Below, one piece after another: positions 8,880-17,544 of a DNA stretch of 64,000 nucleotides; the stretch's first letter is position 1, and each line of letters begins with the position of its first letter. This DNA comes from Fen-1308 sp035319125 (GTDB lineage Bacteria > Nitrospirota > Thermodesulfovibrionia > Thermodesulfovibrionales > Dissulfurispiraceae), in contig DATHDG010000012.1 of the NCBI GenBank assembly GCA_035319125.1, positions 106,235-170,234 on the forward strand. Reading direction: 5' to 3'. Position numbers and translations under genes: made by a program. The notes under the pieces were generated by a model. It saw only the letters and a list, made by a program, of their open reading frames with translations, was not told where the DNA came from and did no database searches.

Positions 8880-10739
8880 CTACAGCTTTATGACCAAATC
8901 ATATAGAGCCGGAAATTCTTCTCTTGAAAGTGACAGTTCTTCCGTGAGCAGACGCAGACATTCTGGAATATGCTTGAGAAAATAATCCTTCCCTTTAATC
9001 ACTGATAAATATCCGTAGGCACCCAGGGCCTGCATATGCCTTTGCAGCCTGCAATATAGCAAAGAATCATTAAAGTTATCAGAATCGAACCAGCCCACGG
9101 CATTCTTTTTAGTCTCTGCGATATAGTACTCCAGAATATTTTTCCTGACGTCGGGGTTCAATGGTGCATATGGATCCCAAAGAATTGATGCGACATCATA
9201 TGCCGGAGGAGCAATGCGGGCCCCCTGGTAATCAATGACACGTGGCATATTGCCTTTAGATATGAGTATATTCTGAGACTGAAAATCACGATGAATAATC
9301 CTTTTGGCATAGGAATCTGTTTTGCTTGCCAGTTGATGCAACTCGCATTCGATTGAGACAGAGTCGCCCGGATGAGCATGTTTTAGCCCATAGACAAATC
9401 TTTCCAGGAAGTAGTTAGTTTCCCATCTTAGGTAGTCATAGTCGAAAATGCGAGCTTCAAGCAAAGGGCATTCAGCGACGTGATCGGATGCCAAACAGTG
9501 AAGCAGGACCAGAATGTCAATGACCCGCTGATATATATGTTCGACTTCACTGTCACTTCTCGGGCATTTTAGCCACGAGTAAAGGGAGAGATCCCCAAGG
9601 TCTTCAAAAGTAGCCGCTTTCCTTCCATAATCAACACTGAGCATTTCCGGGACAGGTATGCCATATTTTCGAAAAAAACCGGTGTACTCTACATGCCTTG
9701 CAAAATCGGGATCTTCCGGTGAGCACTCCATTGATACTATTGTCACTGCCTTGCTTCTGCTTCTATAATATTGCCTGTCAGATCCGCCAGTGCCTATGTG
9801 CACTCCTTTTTCGGAAAGTTGAATAAAGGCAGACTCTTCGACAGTTATAACGAAATCTGGTCCCACGATACAGTTCTCGTAGCGCTTGTTTTGCTGCGTG
9901 AGTCCTTCAGGCAGGATTATGCAATTGCGCAGCATGGATCTTTCTCCAATGCCGGCATTGCCCTCGATTGAGATATTAGATTCAAGTATTGCATCACCAC
10001 AACCTACAGCAGCTGGATCGACATATATGTTTTCCCCGGCTTTGCGAAGACCGTCCATGATTGCCGCAGCGTATGATGAAGGGCTTCCGATATCGCTCCA
10101 GTAGCATCCGCTTACATCATAGAGGTCCAGGCGACATCCCGCGGCAGCAGCCTTTTGCCATGCATCAACCACGCTTGACGCTCCGGATGGAAGATAGTCG
10201 AGAAACGCCGGTGCATAAATAGCAATGCCAGTGAAGGCAACATAATGATCCACATGACGGCCGGAGCCTCTCCCAACCCCTCTGAATTCACCGTCTGCGC
10301 CGACTGCCACATTGTTGAATTTCGGATGATCATGTACTGCCAGAGTGACAGTGCTGTTGGATTTGCGGTGATGTTCCAACATCGACATCAAGTCAACATC
10401 TGATATTATGTCGCCGTTATGCACAAGAAAGTCTCCCCTGGAAAGCATTGCAGAGGCGTTTTTCAACGCACCGCCGGTATCAAGGATTTTGACCTCCGGG
10501 AAAATAACGATTCTCTCGGCGAAAGATGACCGCTGCATCCATGATTCGACAAGCTCTCTTTTGTGATGCACATTAATTCCGATCTTATTGATAGGAAGAA
10601 ACATCATCCTTTCGATGATGGCCTGGAGCAGAGGCTTGCCCAATATCGGCAACAATGGTTTCGGTATGTGGTTAGTGATTGGCCTTAGGCGCTCCCCAAG
10701 TCCTGCAGCGAGAATGAAGCAATTGAGATCACTATTCAT
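8880..10739 (-). CDS. Fused sugar-1-phosphate uridylyltransferase and sugar kinase (MurU-AmgK type)
   Basis: Two enzymes sit in one 619-residue chain. Residues 1-235 are a nucleotidyltransferase with the signature AAGLGERLRPITNHIPKPLL and the metal-binding NGDIISD. Residues about 245-310 look like a left-handed beta-helix segment. Residues about 330-600 are an aminoglycoside-phosphotransferase-type kinase with HRDFQSQNIL and the metal-binding VIDYQGA. In Pseudomonas, separate AmgK and MurU proteins convert MurNAc to MurNAc-1-phosphate and then UDP-MurNAc. The fusion plus the adjacent NamZ-like gene argues for the same route. I start at ATG 10739, which overlaps the namZ stop by 8 bases; a longer frame to 10832 would run deep into namZ. 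GlcNAc or another sugar as substrate remains possible. Confidence 0.85.
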   Translation of the reverse strand: MNSDLNCFILAAGLGERLRPITNHIPKPLLPILGKPLLQAIIERMMFLPINKIGINVHHKRELVESWMQRSSFAERIVIFPEVKILDTGGALKNASAMLSRGDFLVHNGDIISDVDLMSMLEHHRKSNSTVTLAVHDHPKFNNVAVGADGEFRGVGRGSGRHVDHYVAFTGIAIYAPAFLDYLPSGASSVVDAWQKAAAAGCRLDLYDVSGCYWSDIGSPSSYAAAIMDGLRKAGENIYVDPAAVGCGDAILESNISIEGNAGIGERSMLRNCIILPEGLTQQNKRYENCIVGPDFVITVEESAFIQLSEKGVHIGTGGSDRQYYRSRSKAVTIVSMECSPEDPDFARHVEYTGFFRKYGIPVPEMLSVDYGRKAATFEDLGDLSLYSWLKCPRSDSEVEHIYQRVIDILVLLHCLASDHVAECPLLEARIFDYDYLRWETNYFLERFVYGLKHAHPGDSVSIECELHQLASKTDSYAKRIIHRDFQSQNILISKGNMPRVIDYQGARIAPPAYDVASILWDPYAPLNPDVRKNILEYYIAETKKNAVGWFDSDNFNDSLLYCRLQRHMQALGAYGYLSVIKGKDYFLKHIPECLRLLTEELSLSREEFPALYDLVIKL

Positions 10740-11904
10740 AAAGGAGATAACTGCTCCTGATAGCTTTGTCAAATCCTGAGCAATCTGACCTCCATGAGCG
10801 CTCCATGTTTTCGAGAGACACTCCTTTTTCAATCGAAGTCCTCAGAAAATCTGATCCTGCCAGAATGTCAAAAGGCATTTTCTTGGTTTCATATTCATAA
10901 GGCGGTGACTTCCAGATGTTTTTGCGATGATAGATATCCCGGACTGCCTTGACTACAGCAACGCCGGTTTTAAAAGGTCTATATCTGAAACGATCGATCG
11001 GATGTATCTGTGCCCCACCGCATATTTTACCGGCATGCTTCTGAAAGGTCGGCTGAAAATAGAGAGGCCTGAAAACAACTCCGGGAAGCTTGAACTCATT
11101 CAGTCTGGCAACCAATTTATCAGGATTGATAAATGGCGCTCCGAAAATTTCAAAGGGGCGCGTGGTGCCGCGGCCTTCGCTGAGCAAAGTTCCTTCCAAG
11201 AGGCACATCCCGGGATAAACAAGCGCCGTATCCAGAGTCGGCATATTCGGAGACGGCATTATCCATGGAAGGCCGGTTTTATCAAACAGTTGATCCCTTT
11301 CCCATCCTTGCATCCTAATAACGTGTAGATTCAGAGACGGGTAGTATGCATCTCTAAGGTAAAGAGCGATTTCTCCCACCGTCATCCCATGTCTCACGGG
11401 CAGAGGGCGCATGCCGACAAAAGATGAATATTCTGGCCGAAGCACAGGGCCCTCTAAAAGTTCCCCTCCCAATGGGTTGGGGCGGTCTAGAACGATAACT
11501 GACAGACCTTGTTCGAAACATGCTTGCATGCAGAGTTCCATTGTCCAGATAAATGTGTAGTAACGCGCGCCAACATCCTGCAAATCGATTATCAGGACAT
11601 CAATATTTTTCAGCATGGACGCACTCGGTTTTCTTGTCGCGCTGTAGAGACTGTAGACCGGGAGACCGCTTTGCGGGTCTCTGAAGCCTTTCCATTCAAT
11701 CATATTGTCTTGAGTCTCACCCCTAATGCCGTGCTGAGGGCCAAAGAATGCCAGCAGTTTACATTTTGATGATCCGATAAAAGCAGCCGAAGCGTGAGTA
11801 AGCTTTCGATCAACCGATGCTGGATGAATCAGCAGTGCTGCATTTGCACCGGTCAATTGTTTTGGCCACTTCTTCTCAAATAGATCAAGTCCGGTATGTG
11901 TCAT
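10732..11904 (-). CDS. NamZ-like exo-beta-N-acetylmuramidase (DUF1343)
   Basis: The 390-residue protein is of the DUF1343 family. Its characterised Bacillus member NamZ removes MurNAc from the non-reducing ends of peptidoglycan fragments. Visible family segments are FGPQHGIRGETQDNM, DVLIIDLQDVGARYYTFIWT, VLDRPNPLGG and PSPNMPTLDTALVYPG, with LLSEGRGTTRPFE further on. I see no signal peptide, so it should act in the cytoplasm on imported muropeptide fragments, unlike the secreted Bacillus enzyme. Its ATG overlaps the stop of the kinase gene upstream (ATGA), and its end overlaps the MurU-AmgK start, so the three are translationally coupled. The hydrolase name comes from the family; activity is inferred. 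Confidence 0.85.
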   Translation of the reverse strand: MTHTGLDLFEKKWPKQLTGANAALLIHPASVDRKLTHASAAFIGSSKCKLLAFFGPQHGIRGETQDNMIEWKGFRDPQSGLPVYSLYSATRKPSASMLKNIDVLIIDLQDVGARYYTFIWTMELCMQACFEQGLSVIVLDRPNPLGGELLEGPVLRPEYSSFVGMRPLPVRHGMTVGEIALYLRDAYYPSLNLHVIRMQGWERDQLFDKTGLPWIMPSPNMPTLDTALVYPGMCLLEGTLLSEGRGTTRPFEIFGAPFINPDKLVARLNEFKLPGVVFRPLYFQPTFQKHAGKICGGAQIHPIDRFRYRPFKTGVAVVKAVRDIYHRKNIWKSPPYEYETKKMPFDILAGSDFLRTSIEKGVSLENMERSWRSDCSGFDKAIRSSYLLYE

Positions 11905-13538
11905 GAGTCGATCTCCAAAATATCCGTAGTCTTGCTGAGCAGCGCCTTTGGGGATACTGGCTTATATAGCATATCTGGCATGTTGCTGTCGAAGCCTTTT
12001 TCTCTGAGCACATCTGCCGTATAGCCGCTCGTCATTAGCACTTTGATACCGGGCTTTATCTGCTTTATCTCCTCATACGCCTGTCTGCCATTTTTTCTGG
12101 GCATGATTATATCAAGCACGACCAGATCTATCTCATCTTGGTGCTGAAAGAATTTCGCAACAGCATCTTCACCATCAACCGCCTCATATATTTTCAATCC
12201 CGCAGTTTCAAGTACTATCCGTGACAATTTTCTGACAGAGTCGCTGTCTTCAGCTATAAGAACAGTTTTGCCTGAGATCGTGCGCGCCTTGCCTGTCGTA
12301 TCTGAATCGGCAAGGGTTGGACTCGCAGCAGTAAGAGGTTGATCTGTGAGAGGCAGGAATATTCTGAAAACACTGCCACTGTTTGGATGGCTGCTTACAT
12401 CAATATATCCGTTGTGCTGCTTTACTATTCCGTATACCATAGCCAATCCGAGCCCTGTGCCTTTACCCACCTCTTTTGTCGTAAAAAAAGGCTCGAATAT
12501 TTTTTCGCGTATGTCCGCGTCCATGCCTGTACCTGAATCGGCAACAGAAATTACCGCGCAACTGCCGGATATACCGTACTTATGGATTTCGATAAACGTA
12601 GCATTCACTTCCTGCAAGTCTGTCTTGACAGTTAGAGTGCCGCCGTTGGGCATGGCGTCCCTTGCATTAGTCGCAAGATTCATTAAAACCTGTTCCAGCT
12701 GAGCTGCATCTGCCTTAACAAATAACTTATCCTGGTAGTAATGAGTATTAAGCTCAATGTCCTCGCCAATGATTCTGGATAAAAGATGCTCTACCTTTCT
12801 TATGATGTCATTGATGTCGGTCGGGGTTATGTTGAGAACCTGCTTTCTGCTGAAGGCAAGGAGGCTGCGCGTCAAAGTCGCTGCTCTCTCCGCTGATTCG
12901 AGAAGCTCGTTTATATGATGAAGGGCTGCATCTCCCTCGCGGAATCGTCCTTTCAATAAGTCAGCATATCCTATTATTGTAGTAAGTATGTTGTTGAAGT
13001 CATGGGCAATGCCTCCTGCCAGCTGGCCCACTGCTTCCATTTTTTGTGCTTGCCTCAGTTGGGCTTCGAGCAATTTATGGTCGGTTATGTCCTTATTGAC
13101 CGAGATCAGGCATGACTTGCCGTCTATGGTGATAAGCTCAGCCGATCTGAGTACGGTTTTTATCTCACCAGATTTAGTCCTCAACTCAAGCTCGCGGTCT
13201 TTTAAGGAGCCGGATGCGCGCAGTTCATCGACCATTGTCTTACGCATGGCAGGATCAGGCCATAGACCAAATTCAAGCGAAGATCTGCCTATAATTTCCT
13301 CTCTGCAATATCCAGTATCTCGGCAGAATGCGTCATTGACATCCAGATAGATGCCTCCTTCCAGCAGTGAAAGTGTCACCCAATCCGGGCTCGAACGGAA
13401 GATTTTTCTGAATTTTTCCTCGGCCAGCCTGAGATCACGCTCCAAAGCCTTTGAATAACTGTAACTTCTTATCAAAAGCCAAAGAGCAATTGCCAGAAGC
13501 ACAGTGCTGAATAATATGGCCGTATAAGACGCTGACAT
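11901..13538 (-). CDS. Membrane-anchored hybrid histidine kinase (PAS-HisKA-HATPase-REC)
   Basis: This 545-residue sensor kinase has one predicted membrane segment (residues 5-25). A PAS domain (about 40-150) follows, and a HisKA domain has His179 in GGIAHDFNNIL. The HATPase has N-box NLATNARDAMPNGG, G1 DSGTGMD and G2 GKGTGLGLAMVYG. A C-terminal receiver carries the phospho-acceptor Asp476 (VVLDIIMP) and the conserved Thr/Ser and Lys regions (MTSGYTAD, LYKPVS). There is no output domain, so it probably passes phosphate to a regulator elsewhere. The gene starts 9 bases after the PilZ gene and overlaps namZ by ATGA, which places it inside a peptidoglycan-salvage operon. What it senses is unknown. 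Confidence 0.93.
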   Translation of the reverse strand: MSASYTAILFSTVLLAIALWLLIRSYSYSKALERDLRLAEEKFRKIFRSSPDWVTLSLLEGGIYLDVNDAFCRDTGYCREEIIGRSSLEFGLWPDPAMRKTMVDELRASGSLKDRELELRTKSGEIKTVLRSAELITIDGKSCLISVNKDITDHKLLEAQLRQAQKMEAVGQLAGGIAHDFNNILTTIIGYADLLKGRFREGDAALHHINELLESAERAATLTRSLLAFSRKQVLNITPTDINDIIRKVEHLLSRIIGEDIELNTHYYQDKLFVKADAAQLEQVLMNLATNARDAMPNGGTLTVKTDLQEVNATFIEIHKYGISGSCAVISVADSGTGMDADIREKIFEPFFTTKEVGKGTGLGLAMVYGIVKQHNGYIDVSSHPNSGSVFRIFLPLTDQPLTAASPTLADSDTTGKARTISGKTVLIAEDSDSVRKLSRIVLETAGLKIYEAVDGEDAVAKFFQHQDEIDLVVLDIIMPRKNGRQAYEEIKQIKPGIKVLMTSGYTADVLREKGFDSNMPDMLYKPVSPKALLSKTTDILEIDS

Positions 13539-13547
13539 GATAAACCG

Positions 13548-14174
13548 TTAAGGAGCGGAAATGGCTTTTGACAGCATATCGATAAAAGATATTATGGCAT
13601 CCCGGTATGATTGGGAGATAGAGGCGAATTCAAGACCGAGATATAGGGAAGAATCTATCTTCCTGGCGTTTCGCAGTATGCAATCTGCCTCGACACCTTT
13701 TTCGAGTATATGGAATGTCAGGAACAAACGGCTGCCTACTGAGAAGAAATCCTCATCCATTTCGGCAAGCTTTATTCTGCAGCCTGTTTCTGAAATGTCG
13801 CTGACTTCGGCGTCATATGTTTGCACATCGGCCGGGTTAAGGAGTTTTGCCGGTATATTGAGCCTGAATCTCCTGGATTTGCGAAATGGGATTTTGTCTA
13901 CGTGTACTGGATATCTGAAGAAAATCAGCGGCGCTGGAAAGAATTGAACCGATATTATCGATGTCTGGAATCCATATGCATCATCACCTTTGAGAAAACG
14001 GATAATATAATTATCCTCAGTCTTGAGTTTGAGAGGTTTTTCATCGACATATGGCAGATTGGTAATGACAAATTGATCCTTGTGCCAGCCAATAACATAC
14101 AAACCTACTCGCCGGTCGAGTTTCGGCAACTGCAGCAGCAGTTGCTGGCCTTGCTGAAGTATGTCCTCGCTCAT
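13548..14174 (-). CDS. PilZ-domain protein (YcgR-like cyclic-di-GMP receptor)
   Basis: This is a 208-residue protein if started at ATG 14174. A longer frame from 14285 would overlap the upstream TPR gene by 95 bases and looks unlikely. The N-terminal half (residues 1-90) resembles the YcgR-type beta-barrel domain. The C-terminal half is PilZ, with the cyclic-di-GMP binding pattern R98-x3-R102 (RKSRRFR) and D126-x-S128-x-x-G131 (DISETG). Such proteins change motility or exopolysaccharide output when cyclic-di-GMP binds. It lies 16 bases after the TPR gene and 9 bases before the histidine kinase, so it is probably co-expressed with them. The effector target cannot be told from the sequence. Confidence 0.85.
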   Translation of the reverse strand: MSEDILQQGQQLLLQLPKLDRRVGLYVIGWHKDQFVITNLPYVDEKPLKLKTEDNYIIRFLKGDDAYGFQTSIISVQFFPAPLIFFRYPVHVDKIPFRKSRRFRLNIPAKLLNPADVQTYDAEVSDISETGCRIKLAEMDEDFFSVGSRLFLTFHILEKGVEADCILRNARKIDSSLYLGLEFASISQSYRDAIISFIDMLSKAISAP

Positions 14175-14190
14175 CTCGTATAGATAAAAA

Positions 14191-14799
14191 TCACTCCGAA
14201 ACTTGTTTGAAGTTTTCACATGCCGCCTGATTGCCCATATTGCAGACCTTTGAGAAATCGGCTGCAGCTTTGCGTACATACGCAACGCCCCTGTTGAAAT
14301 ATGCAGCTTCGTAGTTGGGTTTTATAACAATTGCCTTGTTATAATCTTCTATAGCTTCATCATATTGCCTGTTGTACGCGTAAGCGATCCCTCTGTTTAG
14401 ATACGCTTCAGATAAGTTTGTGTTCAGAGATAGTGCCTTCGTATAATCTTCAATCGCCCTGTCATGATGTCCCTTTTTGAAATTAGCGAGGCCCCGATTA
14501 TAGTATGCATCCGTTAAGTTTGGATTCATCTCAAGAACTTTATTGAAATCGGACACGGCTTCCGAATACCTACCCCGCTTGTAATATGCTAATCCACGAT
14601 TGTAATAAGCGTCAGCGAGATCCGGCTTCGATGATATAGCCTTGCCATACAATTGTATGGAGTCGTCATATTTTGAGGCATTGAATGCTGCATTGCCCTG
14701 TTCCAGATAGTACTGTGCATCGGCAGCCTCTGCATTTACTACGACTGTTGAACATAAAAGGCAGAAAAGCAGAAATAAGATGTATTGACCGGTTTTCAT
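14191..14799 (-). CDS. Exported TPR-repeat protein
   Basis: This 202-residue protein has a signal peptide (residues 1 to about 25, ending near NAEA) and four or more clear tetratricopeptide repeats. Each repeat carries the pattern ADAYYNRGLAYYKRGRYSEA. I prefer ATG 14799 because GGAG sits seven bases upstream; an ATG at 14814 is also possible. The C terminus (KVCNMGNQAACENFK) departs from the repeats and contains two cysteines. TPR proteins act as periplasmic scaffolds. It is the first gene of the minus-strand operon leading through PilZ and kinase to peptidoglycan salvage. The partner is unknown. Confidence 0.88.
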   Translation of the reverse strand: MKTGQYILFLLFCLLCSTVVVNAEAADAQYYLEQGNAAFNASKYDDSIQLYGKAISSKPDLADAYYNRGLAYYKRGRYSEAVSDFNKVLEMNPNLTDAYYNRGLANFKKGHHDRAIEDYTKALSLNTNLSEAYLNRGIAYAYNRQYDEAIEDYNKAIVIKPNYEAAYFNRGVAYVRKAAADFSKVCNMGNQAACENFKQVSE

Positions 14800-14860
14800 A
14801 TTTTCACTCCGCATATGCTAGTATTTTCATCTCTGTTCAAGAGACAATACACGATCATTC

Positions 14861-14958
14861 TGGCGGGAGCGCGTGCGAATCGAACACACCCTGCCGGTTT
14901 GTGGCCGGCAACACCGGATTTGAAGTCCGGGAGGGACACCAGAACCCTATGCACTCCC
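14861..14958 (-). tRNA. selC: tRNA-Sec (anticodon UCA)
   Basis: Read on the minus strand, the gene begins GGGAGTGC and ends GCGCTCCC, G, CCA, giving an eight-base acceptor stem with one G-T pair and an encoded CCA tail. The anticodon loop is ACTTCAAAT with anticodon TCA at 14921-14923. A long variable arm (TGCCGG with CCGGCA) and a T-arm (GTGTG, TTCGATT, CGCAC) are clear. The extended acceptor stem, long variable arm and UCA anticodon identify selenocysteine tRNA. It implies that the genome encodes selenoproteins, although I found none in this window. It is transcribed away from the lipid cluster. Confidence 0.95.
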
Positions 14959-15019
14959 AACAAATATATTACGTTATATTGTGGTGTCGTCGCAATGCGC
15001 CTGCAGCGCCGCAGAACTA

Positions 15020-15049
15020 TTGATATTGCCTTGCCGCACCTCTTAAAAT
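15020..15049 (+). promoter_or_regulatory. Candidate sigma-70-type promoter of the lipid cluster
   Basis: TTGATA (15020-15025) and TAAAAT (15044-15049) are separated by 18 bases and lie about 30 bases before the first cluster gene. A GGAGGA ribosome site at 15068-15073 follows. This is the only good promoter-like pair I see ahead of the 27-kb gene block, but it is unproven. Confidence 0.4.
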
Positions 15050-15079
15050 TATATATATCAATTCCCCGGAGGAATAAAT

Positions 15080-15958
15080 TTGTCCGGCCACTTTCTTAAT
15101 ATCCCAGCTGTCTACAGGCTTGGTACGCGCTGGATCGGCGCCATCCCGAAGCCGATGGCCTATGCGTTTTCGCAAAGCATAGCATTCGTAAGTTACCTGT
15201 TCTATAAGACGGCGGTAGACAATGTCAAAGGAAATCTGGCCCAGGCACTTCCCTCATTGCGGGAAAAGGAACTCTCAGCTCTTGCTCTCAAGGTCTTTAT
15301 GAACTACAGCAAGTATCTCGTCGATTATGGAAGATTTACCAGCCTGAATAAGGATATGGTTATCGACAAAATCGTCTCATTTGATGGCAAAGACAATCTA
15401 GAAAAGGCTGTTGCGATGGGAAAGGGAATAATATTGCTCACGGCACATATAGGCAACTGGGAATTGGGGGGAATATTTTTTAGCCGTTATGGACTGAAAA
15501 CTAACGTGGTGACCGTGCAAGATGATAACGAGGGCATAGACGAAGTGCGTAAGTCTTATCGAGATCGGCATGATGTTAATACAATTACCATAGGAGAATC
15601 CCCTTTCGCAACTATGGAGATAGTAAAAGCTTTGAACAATGGCGAAATCGTTGCAATGCTCATCGACCGATATCGTAAAGGGCTGGATAGCATTGAAACT
15701 GAATTCTTTGGTCGTCCATGCCGCTTCCCTAGAGGCCCATTTGTTTTAGGACGTCTTACCGGAGCTCCTATTGTTACTGCTTTTGTTATCAGAGATGATG
15801 GCGGATACAAGGGCATAGTTGGTCCTCCCCTGCTTGTAAAGGAAGAAAACGAAGACGCCGAAATACTTAAGAAAGTTGTTTCGAGCCTCGAAGAGCATGT
15901 TGTAAAGTACCCGGATCAATGGTATAATTTTACGCCTATTCAGATCGGGGGTTTTTAA
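15080..15958 (+). CDS. LpxL/HtrB-like lipid acyltransferase
   Basis: This 292-residue member of the lysophospholipid/lipid A acyltransferase family transfers an acyl chain from ACP or CoA to a lipid or glycolipid at the inner membrane. The catalytic HX4E motif is His123-Glu128 (TAHIGNWE). Other family segments are MLIDRYRKGLD and FFGRPCRFPRGPF. The start is TTG at 15080 with GGAGGA seven bases upstream. The stop overlaps the next ATG. Aryl-polyene clusters carry acyltransferases of this kind to attach the polyene to a lipid anchor, so I infer the same for the cluster product. Ordinary lipid A acylation is the alternative. Confidence 0.88.
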   Translation: MSGHFLNIPAVYRLGTRWIGAIPKPMAYAFSQSIAFVSYLFYKTAVDNVKGNLAQALPSLREKELSALALKVFMNYSKYLVDYGRFTSLNKDMVIDKIVSFDGKDNLEKAVAMGKGIILLTAHIGNWELGGIFFSRYGLKTNVVTVQDDNEGIDEVRKSYRDRHDVNTITIGESPFATMEIVKALNNGEIVAMLIDRYRKGLDSIETEFFGRPCRFPRGPFVLGRLTGAPIVTAFVIRDDGGYKGIVGPPLLVKEENEDAEILKKVVSSLEEHVVKYPDQWYNFTPIQIGGF

Positions 15959-17544
15959 TGTATCTGGGGTCGCTGACCGATAAAGAAGCAATCAAAGAAT
16001 CTGTTCTCACAACACTGCATACGCTGACTGGAAGCTTCATACCTCCTCTGGTTGCAGGGCTCCCAAAAGATACGATGTCGCTCTGTCCGGAATGCTTGTC
16101 GGTAATACCTGCGAGAGAATATGAGCAGGACGGCAAGGTATTGATGACAAAGAAGTGCGACCGGCATGGGGTGTTCAACGACATAATATCGTCTGATGTC
16201 AGGATATTCAAAGAGCTTGAAAAATGGCACTTCAGGGATGGGGCAGGATTCGAAAATCCTCAGGTGACTGACGCCACACGTTGCCCGTCCCAATGCGGTA
16301 TTTGCAACATGCATGCGACCCATACTTCCGTGGCAAATATAGACATAACCGGAAGATGCAATCTGAATTGTAACATTTGTTTCGCGGATTCCAATAAGCA
16401 TCTTTATGAGCCTACACTGGATGAAATTGGTGTCATGCTCCAGAGGCTGAGAAACACCAGACCCGCGCCATGTACTACCATTCAATATACAGGTGGAGAG
16501 CCTACAGTGCACCCGCAATTCCTGGATATAGTGAGAAAATCGAAAGAGCTCGGATTCACTCATATCCAGTGCGCTACCAACGGGATCAGACTTGCTGATC
16601 CTGATTTTGCCGAGAAGGCCAGAGAGGCTGGCTTACAATACTTGTACCTGCAAATGGATGGTGTCACAGATGACGTATTCGTAAAGCTAAGGGGACGTAG
16701 GCTGCTGGAAACTAAACTGAAAACTATAGAGGCTGCAAGAAAAGCGGGTCTTAGGATTATTTTTGTCCCAACTATAATCAGGGGTGTTAACGATCATCAG
16801 ATCGGCGATCTTATACGGTTGGCATTTGAAAATCTGGATGTACTGACGGGTATCTCAATACAGCCTATTGTCTTTACCGGCAGATATCCGGAATCTCATC
16901 GCATGAAAGAGCGCTATACATTAGCAGACATGATACTGGATGCAAGCCGCCAGACTGGATTTACTGATCCATACAGCGACTGGTTTTCTCTTAACTCCGG
17001 CACCCCATTTGTAAAACTGGCCGAATCACTCACCGGCAATTCAATTACGAACCACACATGTCATCCACATTGCGGGGCTATGTCGCTGCTTTTTGTCGAT
17101 AAAGACAAAAATGCTGTTCCAGTGACTAAGTTTCTGGATTTTTATAATGCTCTCAGGGATATCGAATATCTTGCAGCCACGACAAATAGGAAGCGCTTTA
17201 AAGTTTTTTCAAAGTTTCGGGCTCTAAATGTTTTGCGTGCACATTTCAGGGCTGAGATGGCTCCCAAAGGCCTGACATTTTCGAAATTTCTCAAAACGCT
17301 GGACGGCTATGCTGATAAAAAATATACTTGGATGCAGAACCACAAGGGGCACACATATAAGACTTTCTTCATCTTCGGCATGCATTTTATGGACAATTAC
17401 AATTACGATCTCCAAAGGATTAGAAGATGCGCTGTTCATTATACTGCTACCGATGGCAAGCTTTATCCTTTCTGCACATATAACTCCGGGCATACGTTCA
17501 GAAATAGGGTAGAAAAGCAATATGTCGAAAGCAAAAAAAGCTAG
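15958..17544 (+). CDS. Radical-SAM enzyme of the COG1964 / tetraether-lipid-synthase (Tes) type
   Basis: This is a 528-residue radical-SAM protein with extra cysteine clusters. Residues 43-71 carry CPEC...CDRHG, a rubredoxin-like metal knuckle. Residues 109-116 are CPSQCGIC. The radical-SAM site is C134-x3-C138-x2-C141 (CNLNCNIC), followed by YTGGEPTVHP. Two more cysteines lie in NHTCHPHC, and the C terminus has RRCAVHYTATDGKLYPFCTYN. This layout matches the family of archaeal MJ0619/Tes, which joins two isoprenoid chains by a C-C bond. Bacterial relatives have been proposed to make membrane-spanning lipids. It starts on the acyltransferase stop and overlaps the LolA-like gene. Family placement is good; tail-to-tail coupling here is an inference. 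Confidence 0.82.
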   Translation: MYLGSLTDKEAIKESVLTTLHTLTGSFIPPLVAGLPKDTMSLCPECLSVIPAREYEQDGKVLMTKKCDRHGVFNDIISSDVRIFKELEKWHFRDGAGFENPQVTDATRCPSQCGICNMHATHTSVANIDITGRCNLNCNICFADSNKHLYEPTLDEIGVMLQRLRNTRPAPCTTIQYTGGEPTVHPQFLDIVRKSKELGFTHIQCATNGIRLADPDFAEKAREAGLQYLYLQMDGVTDDVFVKLRGRRLLETKLKTIEAARKAGLRIIFVPTIIRGVNDHQIGDLIRLAFENLDVLTGISIQPIVFTGRYPESHRMKERYTLADMILDASRQTGFTDPYSDWFSLNSGTPFVKLAESLTGNSITNHTCHPHCGAMSLLFVDKDKNAVPVTKFLDFYNALRDIEYLAATTNRKRFKVFSKFRALNVLRAHFRAEMAPKGLTFSKFLKTLDGYADKKYTWMQNHKGHTYKTFFIFGMHFMDNYNYDLQRIRRCAVHYTATDGKLYPFCTYNSGHTFRNRVEKQYVESKKS

